From: Bretschneidera sinensis
Taxonomy: Eukaryota; Streptophyta; Magnoliopsida; Brassicales; Akaniaceae
DNA: 64,000 nucleotides
NCBI GenBank assembly: GCA_023935145.1
Contig: CM043698.1
Span: 74,571,001 to 74,635,000, forward strand
Direction: 5' to 3'
Shown here: positions 35,270 to 45,560 of the stretch, piece after piece
How the letters are laid out: each line of letters starts with the position of its first letter
Position numbering within the stretch: the first letter of the stretch is position 1
Made by a program: the position numbers and the translations under genes
The notes under the pieces: model-generated
What the model was told of the DNA's origin: nothing
The model's database searches: none
The model's input: the letters and a program-made list of their open reading frames with translations, nothing else

Positions 35270-36460
35270 TCAGGGAGTGGGAGAGTCAGAGCACCCACGA
35301 ATGAGATACCGAAGCTCAGTCAAGGAACCCTTTGTATGCTCTCGGTGTAACTCAAAGTCATCTCGGATTGAGCGAAGGTCATGATGCACGGCGTCTACTG
35401 AAGAGCTCAAGCTCTGGAATCTGGACTGCATAGTCAGCTGGAGGCTCGTGATAGCTTGGAGAAAATTATCGTATACAGCTAGACTAGTACTCGAATCGCC
35501 CATAGGTGGTGCTTGGTCATCCAAATCCATAGCAGTGGCTGAAGCATCTGGACCCTCGTCCTCATCATCACTGCTATCATCATTGCCTATCATGATGTTC
35601 TTCCCGGCCTTTGAATAAATCATGCCATTTCGGACTGTGCACCCCATCTTTTTCAGCGAAGAGATGTTGATGATGTTCTTGAAGCCGATGTCCTGAGCCT
35701 CAAAGGTGGGAAGAGGAACCTGGAAGTGCTGGAATATGAGTGTGATGAGCATCCCATAGGGAAGGCATCCAGAGTCACTAGCTTCGCCGTTTATCATGTT
35801 GGCAAGCAGTAGAGGGTAGATATTGAAGTGGTGCCCAGTTTTAAGGAACCAAATCAATACCACATCTATCTTTGATAGATATCCCAAACTCCCGAGTCTA
35901 GGATGGATAGTTTAACTCACAATGAGATTGAACAACTTTGAATCAAGGGGCATGTCATTACATGTGTGAAATGTAGTGGGTCTAAAGACATAGTTAGGGT
36001 CACCCCTAACTATCTGGCATGCCTCCTCATAATCAAAGTTATCTGGCCATCCATCCAGACTCCATTAGATCCTTCCCACGAGGATTCTCAAGATACTCAT
36101 CAAGAGGTCAGTGTTGACCTCAAACTCCATATCTATTACACTGGTTCTTAACCGCATAGCCAGTGGACTGGGTTTCACCAAGTTCATATAGAACTGGTGA
36201 ATCAGTCTCAGGTAAAATTTCTGGTGAATCTTGACCAGTGAGGTCAAGTCTATTGCATTAAAAGCAGATAAAACATCGAAGTTACCATGATGAATAGATT
36301 TGAAGTCAACGAATCTACCTGTCATGATCTTTTCATGACGAATAACAGATGTATACCTCTCTTTTGCTACCGGGCTTGAAAACAAGGAGTCATCGAGCTT
36401 TGTTCTCACCTTCTTGCTTAAGGAGCCCGCTAACCCCTTTCCTTTTGAGTCTAGAGCCAT
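35270..36460 (-). pseudogene. Copia B extra 3' ORF (post-pol ORF), nearly intact
   Basis: About 396 codons from ATG at 36,460 (MALDSKGKGLAGSLSKKVR) to 35,270. It is interrupted only by TAG near 36,064 and TAA near 35,914, which makes it the best preserved gene of Copia B. The N-terminal half (KIMTGRFVDFKSIHHGNFDV, LIHQFYMNLVKPSPLAMRL, EFEVNTDLLMSILRILVG) resembles the 'putative plant transposon protein' domain (PF20167, from memory). An acidic linker follows (DDSSDDEDEGPDASATAMDL), then a C-terminal coiled-coil-like segment (about 35,450-35,300). No signal peptide or membrane helix is visible, so an envelope role as proposed for SIRE1 is not supported. Its own promoter-like region lies upstream (36,747-37,008). 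Function unknown. Confidence 0.75.
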
Positions 36461-36746
36461 AGACTTGGTGGAACTTGGCCTAGTAGGCGTGTGAAGTCCC
36501 CCAACTGTGGTCTTAATATGGATTCTTTCAGATATTTTGGAGGAAAAGTGTTTTTGGGAGAAAGAAAGATTTTGGTGGAAATTTGAGATTTTAATCGTAG
36601 AAAGTTGAAATAAATGGTATGGAGGTGTAGATCAAGGTGTGTATGAAGTGTTTTGAGGAGGTTTTGGTCAAAATGAAGAGATTTTTTAGAGAGACAAAGC
36701 TTAGGGTTTCAAAAATGGCGTGAAAAACTGAAAAATCTAAAGAGAC

Positions 36747-37008
36747 TATTTATAGAATCGCGATACCAGTCGACTGGGTCCTTTGCAGTTTTGAAAAATT
36801 TTAACATACCAGTCGACTAGATTGGGACACTAGTCAACTAGATTAATTGGCAGAAAAACACCAGTCGACTGGGTAGTTCATACTAGTCGACTGGGTAGAT
36901 AACTGAAATTCAAAAAATTGGCTCCAAACAAAGTCTAGGTTTACTAGTCGACTAGTATAGACTTACCAGTCGACTGGGTAATTAAGCAGTGACTTACAAG
37001 TCGACTGG
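36747..37008 (-). promoter_or_regulatory. Internal promoter-like region: eight phased dyads plus TATA box
   Basis: Dyads (plus-strand starts) at 36,766, 36,809, 36,830, 36,861, 36,883, 36,944, 36,966 and 36,997; steps 43, 21, 31, 22, 61, 22, 31. Three are perfect CCAGTCGACTGG (36,766, 36,861, 36,966); the others keep GTCGAC or GTCAAC with CTAG or CAAG ends. On the minus strand TATAAATA follows at 36,754-36,747, then about 290 bp of leader to the ATG of the extra ORF at 36,460. The dyads are the same type as in the LTR of this element, but the spacer sequences differ, so it is not a displaced LTR. Confidence 0.65.
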
Positions 37009-37101
37009 ACCCAAAAAAAAACTTCTAGTTTTGAGTCTTAGCACAAAATTTGTTTATTTATGCCATCTTGAGTGAGGGAAATATTAAATAAAGTTTAATA
37101 C

Positions 37102-38151
37102 TCATTCACTAGATGTCAAGTATGCAAATAATGAATGATGATGCAACGAGGCATACAGTTTATCATAATCTAATAATCCCATTAATAGTCTAATTTTACA
37201 GAAACTAACTTCACTTAAAGGTTTTGTAAGAATATCAGCTATTTGATCCTCTGAAGGCATGAATTCTAGTCTTATATCACATTTTTTAGCATGATCTCTT
37301 AAAAAATGACGTCTAATTTCTATGTGTTTAGTTTTAGAGTGCTGAATAAGGTTTTTGGTTAGGTTGATAGCACTAGTATTATCGCAATGTATTGGGATAC
37401 TTTTAAAGTTCATGCCATAGTCTTATAGTTGTTGTTTCATCCACAATACTTGGGCACAACAATTTCCAACTGCTACGTATTCCGCCTCGAAGGTTGAAAG
37501 TGCAATGGAGTTTTGTTTCTTGGAAAACCAAGAGGTTAACATTGTGCCTAAGAATTGGTATATTCCACTTGTGCTTTTTCTATCTAACTTACACCCAGCA
37601 AAGTTAGCATCTGAATATCCTACAAGCTCAAAAGATGAATCTCTAGAGTACCATAATTCTAGGGTTTGAGTTCCTTGTAGATATCTAAGAATTATTTTCA
37701 CTGCTATTACATGTGATTCCTTAGGATTAGCCTGCAATCTAGCACACATGCATACACTGAACATTATATCAGGTCTACTTTCAATTAAATAAAGTAAAGC
37801 TCCTATCATGCTTCTATAATATTTAGTGTCTACACACTTACCTCCTTCGTCAAGATCAAATTTTGTAGATGTGCTCATAGGAGTACCAAGTGGCTTTGAG
37901 CTTTCCATCCCGAACCTCTTTAGTAGGTCCTTAGTGTATTTTGATTGTTTAATAAAGATACCTTCTTTCAATTGTTTGATTTGAAGTCCAAAGAAGTAGG
38001 TAAGCTCTCCCATCATGCTCATTTCAAATTCACCTTACATGCCCTTGGCAAACTCTTTGCACATAGATTCATTAGTAGCACCGAATATAATATTATCAAC
38101 ATATTTTTGAACTAGTAGAGTGTCATTTATGTGAGTTTTTGTGAAGAGGGT
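37102..38151 (-). pseudogene. Copia B reverse transcriptase end and RNase H
   Basis: Begins after element E with 'YVDNIIFGATNESMC' (the YVDD active site has Asn for the last Asp). It goes on with 'MSMMGELTYFFGLQIKQ', 'KQSKYTKDLLKRFGM', 'YRSMIGALLYLIESRPDI' and RNase H 'YSDANFAGCKLDRKSTSG', 'ALSTFEAEYVAVGNCCAQ', 'IHCDNTSAINLTKNLIQH', ending 'LFAYLTSSE'. Stops near 38,034 and 37,420. In the family this enzyme copies the RNA and removes the template. Confidence 0.9.
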
Positions 38152-39451
38152 TGTTGTGCAATTATCTATCTAAATAAATAAGCAAATAATCATACAGTTT
38201 TACTTGCAAGTGCACAAGGTCTACAGTAGCATAGTGTGCCAGTGCGAGATAATTTCCACGGGGATTGGTGAATTTCGATTTAGAATTAATTTCACAAAGT
38301 AAAAATAGATAGAAATAAATGTTGAGTCTAGATTAATATTAATGATAAAGTCGTAGGGACTTGGTATCCACCACTAATCATGCTGCCCCAACAAAACAAT
38401 ATGTCGATGCTCTACTCATGCTATGAATACCTGCTGGTTTTCAACCTAAGGGCTTGGTCCACTCCTTAGGCTACTGATTTCCCTAAGCAACTAGTTAGGC
38501 ATAGTGTATACTCTAACTCTTTTCTCTCTTAAGGGATTTAGCATGGTTCATACTGAGTTGTTCCTTAAGAGAGCATAGGATATGTGGAAGTCGACAACCA
38601 CACGAGACCTAGAGCTTGGTCCACTCTCGGTTTCCCATGTTAATTAACCCAAGAATCCGGATAAGATATCTTTTGTTACTTTTGTTGAACCTAGGACTCG
38701 ATCATCCAAATTGATTCAACTAACTAATCCATACCACATGCATACGTTGATCAAACACACACATATGAGGAATTTAAATAAAAACAGGCATTAATCAAAT
38801 CAAGAATCATAGCATAAATATTGCAAAGGCGCCAATACTGAATTATTAGTTAAACATAATTAGGGCTTCAACCAAGCCCTACTAAAATTTTAGTTACACA
38901 TAATAAAATAAAGGAAAGAAGAAACCAGAGAGAGCTCCATTGAAGAGTTATCAATTCTTCTTAGAATCACCTCTGGCCTCTGGCCTCCCGACCTAAAAAC
39001 TCAAACTAAAAAGGGGAGATATGCTCCTCAAAAGGGAGATACTGTTTCTGTGTTTTACAAGGCTATTTATAGGGTTCTAAAGGTGCCTTGAAACCCTAAT
39101 TTCCAAAATAGATCCGGAAGAAATCTTTCTAAAACTGGCTCTGCTACCTCTCTGTGCGTATGCACTCAATCGCATACTTTTGTGCTCGAGCGCATGGGTG
39201 CGCTCGAGCCTTCTATGTGTGCACATGATTGCTTTTGCGCTCAATCGCAGTCATGTTGCGCTCGATCACACTAGCTTTTTCCAGATCTTCAGTTTTCTTC
39301 CTTTAAAGCTTCAAAATGCTTTCTTTTCTTCACAAGCCTATAAAAAACACAGAAAACACAAAAATGAAGTAAAACATAATAAAATATGTAAACAAAAAGC
39401 TTAACAAATGTAAATTAAGGTGTTTAAATATGAATATTTGAGCTCCTATCA
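38152..39451 (-). repeat. Element E 3' LTR
   Basis: Plus strand TGTTGTGCAATTATC to CTCCTATCA. The minus-strand TATA box is in 'CCCTATAAATAGCC' near 39,063-39,076. Upstream of it lies a cluster of CTCGAG/CTCAAT/CTCGAT dyads (39,165, 39,185, 39,203, 39,240, 39,261). Confidence 0.92.
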
Positions 39452-42126
39452 CACCCCCAAACTTACATATTGCTAGTCTCTTAGCAATACAAAACGAAAG
39501 ACTATGTTAAAACAAAATTAAAGATAAATTCATTTTCATGATATTCAAAATTTTGGGTTATACATAAAACCATGATAACCGCTCATGAGTAAGCTTATAA
39601 TAAAAACATTTTTTTGTATTGAAAAAGGATTTTTAAAAGCTAATATTACTTACCTAAGGTTGGCTTAAGGCATCGCAAGTTTGATTTGTGTGTGATGAAT
39701 TAGCACGAATAAGATAGGCTTCCAAATATTTTTAACGTATAGTGTTTTGGTGTCCAAACCTACATCGAATTCTTTATCAAAAAGAACATCAACAGTATAA
39801 TGCTTGCTTCTTTTCCTTTTATCATGCAATTTTTGCCATGTTGAGTTCTATTAAGCTTTCTAATTGACCTTTGTAACGAGTGTTTAGCCAATTACTCCCA
39901 AACCAGCTGGTTTTAGGGCATTAGGTGTAAAGACACCCCTAAGGACATACTAACTCGAGTCAAAAAAGCTACAGAACTAACAGGTTTCAATTCTTCTTAG
40001 TGAAATTTCACACCTTTTGACGTGAACACTCACTGCTTACTGAGGCAAGAGGCCCAGTTACTCAGTGGAAACTTTTATTATGATCACTAAAGGCTTAATT
40101 CCCACCTTTTGACGTGAACACTCACTGGTTACTGAGGTAAGAAGTCTAGTTATTAAGTGGAGAGTTTTTAATGATCATTAGAAGCTTTTTATTTTCTTTT
40201 TGCATGATGAACATTTTTCTTTATTTTTTTTATGCCAAAGTGTTCTTTTAACAAGTTATCCGATTACAGTTAGGTCGTGGAAACATATACAAAAGAATTA
40301 TATGTCATACCCCACACAAATGCGTGCTAATGTGCTCGTGTAGATCTGGATCAAACTTGTGAATTCTTAAGTGCCTTGAGGTAGGTAACTAAACTTTGTA
40401 AAATTCCTATTACAAGACTATGTGTTCTAGATTTTAAGCTTACTAATGAAGTTTTATCATATTTTTAAATCAACCAAAAATTTTATCACCAAATGATCAT
40501 GCATTTATCTTTTCTAAAATAATAAAAAAAAAAAAAAAAACTGGGACAAGTGTGTGAATGTGTCTCCCATACCCCCAAACTTAAATTACTCATTATCCCC
40601 AATGTGTGAATAATATGGAAAGATCTGACCTGGGAGATGGAGAACTAGCTGGGCCGGTATGGCTCATAACACACCCCCAAACTTGAACGGATGCATATAT
40701 TGTCCCTAAAAAAGAAAAACTAACATAATACGGGAAAACAAAAAGCACGAAAAATAAATAAATAACAATAAATATGAAAAACAATATAAAAAAAAAAGGA
40801 TAAGCTGTGGGGTGCCTCCCATGAGCACTAAGTTTAACGTCTTCAGCCGGACCAAGCCTTATTCTTCCCCAAAACTAAGATTGGCAGCAACTAGCACAGG
40901 TAGTGTCTTATTCTCTCCCATATAAGCATAAGTCAAATACTTCGGCAATTGCTTCAACTCCAAATTTGGTGCCTGGACAATAAAAGGGAAAAAAGTAGTA
41001 TTAGAAGGCACAAGAGTGTCAAATGGATCGGTGTACTTACTTGGATGCTTTGGAGGGGCCTCAAGAAGGTGCATAGTTTCAATAATGTCTTCAGTAACAT
41101 CCTCACATTTGGGCTCAAAATCTGATCTTGTGACACTATAGGTAAGAGCAGTTTCTAATGGATCAACGTGATGGGCTGGAAATTCTCCTTGTTTTCTTTA
41201 ACTTAGCTCCTTAGCCAATTGCCCCATTTGCACCTCTAGTCTTTGAATAGCTTGCTCATGCTTGACATTGATTTGTCTTTGCTCAGTCCGAAATTGTATA
41301 TCCTTTGCCATGAACTGTTCTTGTGAAGTTATTAGTTGTTATTGCTGAGTTGCCAGTTGCCTCACAATGCTCTCTAGGTCAATATCCATTGATTCTGGAA
41401 CTAATTGGGCTGCTGGTTGGGAGTTCCTTTGTTGTCCTTGAAGGTTCAGGGCATTTTGATCGTTGCTCCATGAGAAATAGAGGTGGTTTTGCCATCCAGG
41501 ATTCTAGGTATTTGCATATGCATTGTTCTTAGAATGATAGTTGTTTGGTCCCACATAGTTTGCTTGCTCTGGATCTGCAAAGTAATACACAGGGCAAGTT
41601 TCAAAAGTGTGATTAACATTAGAACATATAGCACATACCTGGAGTTGTATAGCTTATGGACGAGGAAGGATGTTCCGCGCAGTCATGTGTTTTACAAGCA
41701 TATCTATCTTTCTTTCCATAGCATCCAACCAATACGGAAATCCACCATTTAAGTTCACTTTATACATGTCCTTGCTCTTTACTCCTTGCTCTGTTTTGAG
41801 TGGAAAGAAGGTTGGATTTCTGGATCGAAGCCTGTGCATGAATTAGCTGGAAGACTTTGGTGCAGTAGCTTCAGTACTGCTGCTCTGGTAGTCTCTAGAC
41901 TATTTGCGCTGCTTGATCTCACTTTAGCTTGTGCTCAATTGCAAGGCCATAAACAGCACTACTGGAGACCTGAAACAGAAGAAAACAGAAAACAAAAAGA
42001 AGGAATAAATCTGATTTTTGATAAAAATAAAAATAAAACGGAACAGAATAAAATAAAATAAAAAACTAACGAAAATAATTTCAAAAAAGAAATTTAGCAC
42101 AATCCCAGGCAGCGGCGCCAAAAACT
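39452..42126 (-). pseudogene. Element E internal region with gag tail
   Basis: Gag remains run from about 41,839 down to 40,859. They include a CCHC zinc finger CAICSNVNHTFETC, 'NAYANTWNPGWQNHLYFSW', a glutamine-rich coiled-coil stretch (FRTEQRQINVKHEQAIQR) and 'APNLELKQLPKYLTYAYMGE', the last normally lying between gag and pol in Athila/Tat elements. Stops near 41,338 and 41,203 break it. 39,452-40,850 has no coding signal. It holds a tandem repeat of about 90 bp (40,013-40,190, core CACCTTTTGACGTGAACACT) and three copies of the polypurine-like AAGTTTGGGGGT (minus strand, 39,452-39,465, 40,568-40,582, 40,671-40,685). Confidence 0.75.
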
Positions 42127-43426
42127 TGTTGTGTGATTATCTACCTAAATAAATAAGCAAATAATCATACAGTTTTACTTGCAAGTGCACAATGTCTACA
42201 GTAGCATAGTGTGCAAGTGCGAGATCATTTCTACGGGGATTGGTGAATTTCGATTTAGAATTAATTTCACAAAGTAAAAATAGATAGAAATAAATGTTGA
42301 GTCTAGATTAATATTAATGATAAAGTCGTAGGGACTTGGTATCCACCACTAATCATGCTACCCCAACAAAACAATATGTCGATGCTCTACTCATGCTATG
42401 AATACCTGCTGGTTTTCAACCTAAGGGCTTGGTCCACTCCTTAGGCTACTGATTTCCCTAAGCAACTAGTTAGGCATAGTGTATACTCTAACTCTTTTCT
42501 CTCTTAAGGGATTTAGCATGGTTCATACTGAGTTGTTCCTTAAGAGAGCATAGGATATGTGGAAGTCGACAACCACACGAGACCTAGGGCTTGGTCCACT
42601 CCCAGTTTCCTATGTTGATTAACCCAAGAATCCAGATAAGATATCTTTTGTTACTTTTATTGAACCCAAGACTCGGTCATCCAATTTGATTCAACTAACT
42701 AATCCATACCACATGTATACGTTGATCAGACACACACATATGAGGAATTTAAATAAAAATAGGCATTAATCAAATCAAGAATCACAGCTTAAATATTGCA
42801 AAGGCACCAATACTGAATTATTGGTTAAACATAATTAGGACTTCAACTAAGCCCTACTAAAAGTTTAGTTACACATAATAAAATAAAGGAAAGAAGAAAC
42901 CTGAGAGAGCTCCATTGAAGAGTCATCAATTCTTCTTAGAATCCCCTCTAGCCTCCAGTCCCTCGACCTAAAAACTCAAACTAAAAAGGGGAGATATTCT
43001 CCTAAAAAGGGAGATATTGTTTCAATGTTTTACAGGGCTATTTATAGGGTTCTAAAGGTGCCTTGAAACCCTAATTTCCAAAATAGGTCCGGAAGAAATC
43101 TTTCAAAAACAGGCTCTCCCGCCTCTTTGTGTGTGTGCACTCGATCGCATGCTTCTGCACTCGAGTACATGGATGCACTCAAGCCTTCTATGCGTGCGCA
43201 TGATTGCTTTTACGCTCGATTGTAGTCATGTTGCACTCGATCGCACTAGCCCTTTCTAGATCTTCAGTTTTCTTCCTTTAAAGCTTCAAAATGCTTTCTT
43301 TTCTTCACAAGCCTATAAAAAACATAGAAAACACAAAAATGAAGTAAAACATAATAAAATATGTAAACAAAGAGCTTAACAAATGTAAATTAAGGGGCTT
43401 AAATATGAATATTTGAGCTCCTATCA
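42127..43426 (-). repeat. Element E 5' LTR
   Basis: Same length (1300 bp) and order as the 3' LTR, with scattered substitutions, many of them C-to-T/G-to-A in the dyad region (for example TGCGCTCGAGCC against TGCACTCAAGCC). Confidence 0.92.
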
Positions 43427-43431
43427 AAGGT

Positions 43432-45560
43432 TGTGTCTACTTTTCCTCTTATAAAATTATTGTCAATAAAAATTTACTTAGTCTTTCATACCATGCTCTT
43501 GGAGCTTGATTTAACCCATATAGAGCTTTAGAAAGCTTTTAGACATGATATGGAAGACTAGGATTCTCAAATCCAAGAGGTTGCTCAACGTATACCTCTT
43601 CTTCTATGAAGCCATTTAAGAAGGCACTCTTTACATCCATTTGAAATAATTTAAACTTATTAAAGCATGTAAAGGCCAATAACATTCGAATAACTTCTAA
43701 TCTTGCTACGGGAGCATAGGTCTCATCAAAGTCTATTCTTTCTTCTTGTCTATATCCCTTAGCAACTAGTCTAGCCTTTTTTCTAGTCACTATTCTATTT
43801 TCATCCATCTTATTTCTAAATACCCATTTAGTTCCTATTATTGCATGATTCTTTGGTCTAGGAACTAGATTTCATACATTGTTTCTTTCAAATTGATTTA
43901 TTTCTTCTTGCATGGCAATTATCCAATCATTATCCTTTTCAGCTTCTACAAATGTTTTAGGTTCTATTTGAGACAAATATGCTACATACTTGCAAATGTT
44001 TCTAATAAAGGAACGAGTTCTTACCCCTTGTGAAGGATCACCAATCACTTGATCAATTGGGTGATAAGTTACATACCTCCAATCTTTAGGAAGACTATCC
44101 TCTTGTTGACTTGTAGATGGTTGGTCCAATTTGAGAGTTTCCATTTCTTGATTCATTTGAGGTGGGCACTCCTTTGGGTCAACAATAGGAGTAGGTATCT
44201 CCATTCTTGGAATGAAATTTGCATCATCATTTAAAGAAACTTCTCCACTGCTAATTGGGTTAGACTCGTCAAGGGTCACATGTACGAATTCTTCTACTAC
44301 TAGAGTTCTCTTATTGAAGACTCTATAAGCCTTACTAGAGGTTGAATATCCTAAGAATATCTCTTCATTGGTCTTAGAGTTAAATTTACCCAAGTTAGTT
44401 TTATTGTTATTTAGGATGAAGCATTTACAACCAAAGGTACAAAAATAGAAGATATTAAGCTTTCTACCTTTCCATAATTCATATGGAGTTTTGTCAAGCA
44501 TTGGCCTAATTAAAATTCTATTTAAGATATAGCACAAAGTGTTTAACGCTTCTGCTTAAAAGTATTTTGGTAAGCTATTTTCACAAAGCATTGTTCTTGC
44601 AAATTCTTCTAGAACTCTATTTTTCCTCTCAATAACTCCATTTTGTTGAGGAGTTCTAGGAGCTGAAAAGTTATGATCAATTCCATTTTCATCACAATAT
44701 TTTGAAAAGCTTTGGTTCTCAAATTCTTTTCCATGATCACTTCTAATGCTTGAAATACAAATTCCTTTTTCATTTTGAACCTTTTTGCAAAAGTTTTCAA
44801 ATCCTTAGAAAGCTTCATCCTTGTAAGCAATAAAGATAACAAAGGTATATCTTGAATAGTCATCAACAATAACAAGAGCATATTGATGGCCACCTAGACT
44901 AATGGTACTTATTGGACCAAATAAGTCCATATGCAAAAGTTTCAATGGTCTAGTAGTTAAGACTATATTTTTTTATTTAAAAGAAATTCTAGTTTGTTTT
45001 CTTATTTGACAAGCATCACATACTTTATCTTTTTCAAATTTGATTTTGGGTAGTCCAATGACTAAATTTTTTCTTGAAATGGTTTTAAGCAAATTCATGT
45101 TCACATGACCAAGCCTTCTATGCCATAGCCATGGATTTTCACTAAATGCGGGAAAACATTTTTCATTTTCGGAATGCAAGGATTTTAAATCAACTATATA
45201 GACATTTTCATGTCTATGGCCAACAAACTTGATCTTATTACTCTTGATGTTTATAACTAGACAATGAGAAGTTTCAAATATGACTTTGTTGCCCTTGTCA
45301 CATAGTTGACTAATACTTAGTAGATTTGGCTTAAGGCCTTTTACTAGCAATACATTATCTATGGTTGAGAAATCATTAACAACTTTTCCATGCCTGATGA
45401 TATTTATTTTTGTGTTGTCTCCAATGGTGACATGTCTGCCATCTCTTAGAGTTAGCTCATTGAATACACTTTTATCACCAGTTATGTGCTTTGAGCATCC
45501 ACTATCAAGGTACCAATAATTACCTTGTTTCTTGGTGTGGAGACATATCTACATCACACA
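43432..45560 (-). pseudogene. Copia B protease, integrase and start of reverse transcriptase
   Basis: From the minus-strand start: protease 'YLDSGCSKHITGDKSVFNEL' (about 45,520-45,460), 'LKPNLLSISQLCDKGNKV', and integrase zinc site 'LWHRRLGHVNMNLLKT...VCDACQIRKQTR' (His-His-Cys-Cys). The catalytic core keeps all three acids: LLHMDLFGP, IRSDHGKEFEN and PQQNGVIERKNR. Then 'GYSTSSKAYRVFNKRTLVVE' and the RT start 'KARLVAKGYRQEERIDFDET', 'QMDVKSAFLNGFIEEEVYVE', 'ALYGLNQAPRAWYERL'. Stops near 44,971, 44,816, 44,558, 43,872 and 43,540 interrupt it. RT is split at 43,431 by element E. Confidence 0.9.

Larger units (their letters stand above)
38152..43426 (-). mobile_element. Element E: non-autonomous gag-only Gypsy-type LTR element
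   Basis: LTRs of 1300 bp each (38,152-39,451 as 3' LTR, 42,127-43,426 as 5' LTR) are highly alike. Internal region only 2675 bp. Flanks AGGGT (38,147-38,151) and AAGGT (43,427-43,431) are a target duplication with one change. The primer site on the minus strand next to the 5' LTR contains TGGCGCCGCTGCCTGGGA, close to the tRNA-Asp site (TGGCGCCGTTGCCGGGGA) used by Tat/Athila-type Gypsy elements. The only coding remains are a gag tail and no protease, integrase or reverse transcriptase is seen, so it must have used enzymes of a relative. It splits the reverse transcriptase of Copia B. Confidence 0.9.

Noticed and set aside
36760..37010. Regularly spaced palindromes resembling a CRISPR array
   Set aside because: Units are only 12 bp, spacers vary from about 9 to 49 bp, the host is a plant, and the same units lie in LTRs.
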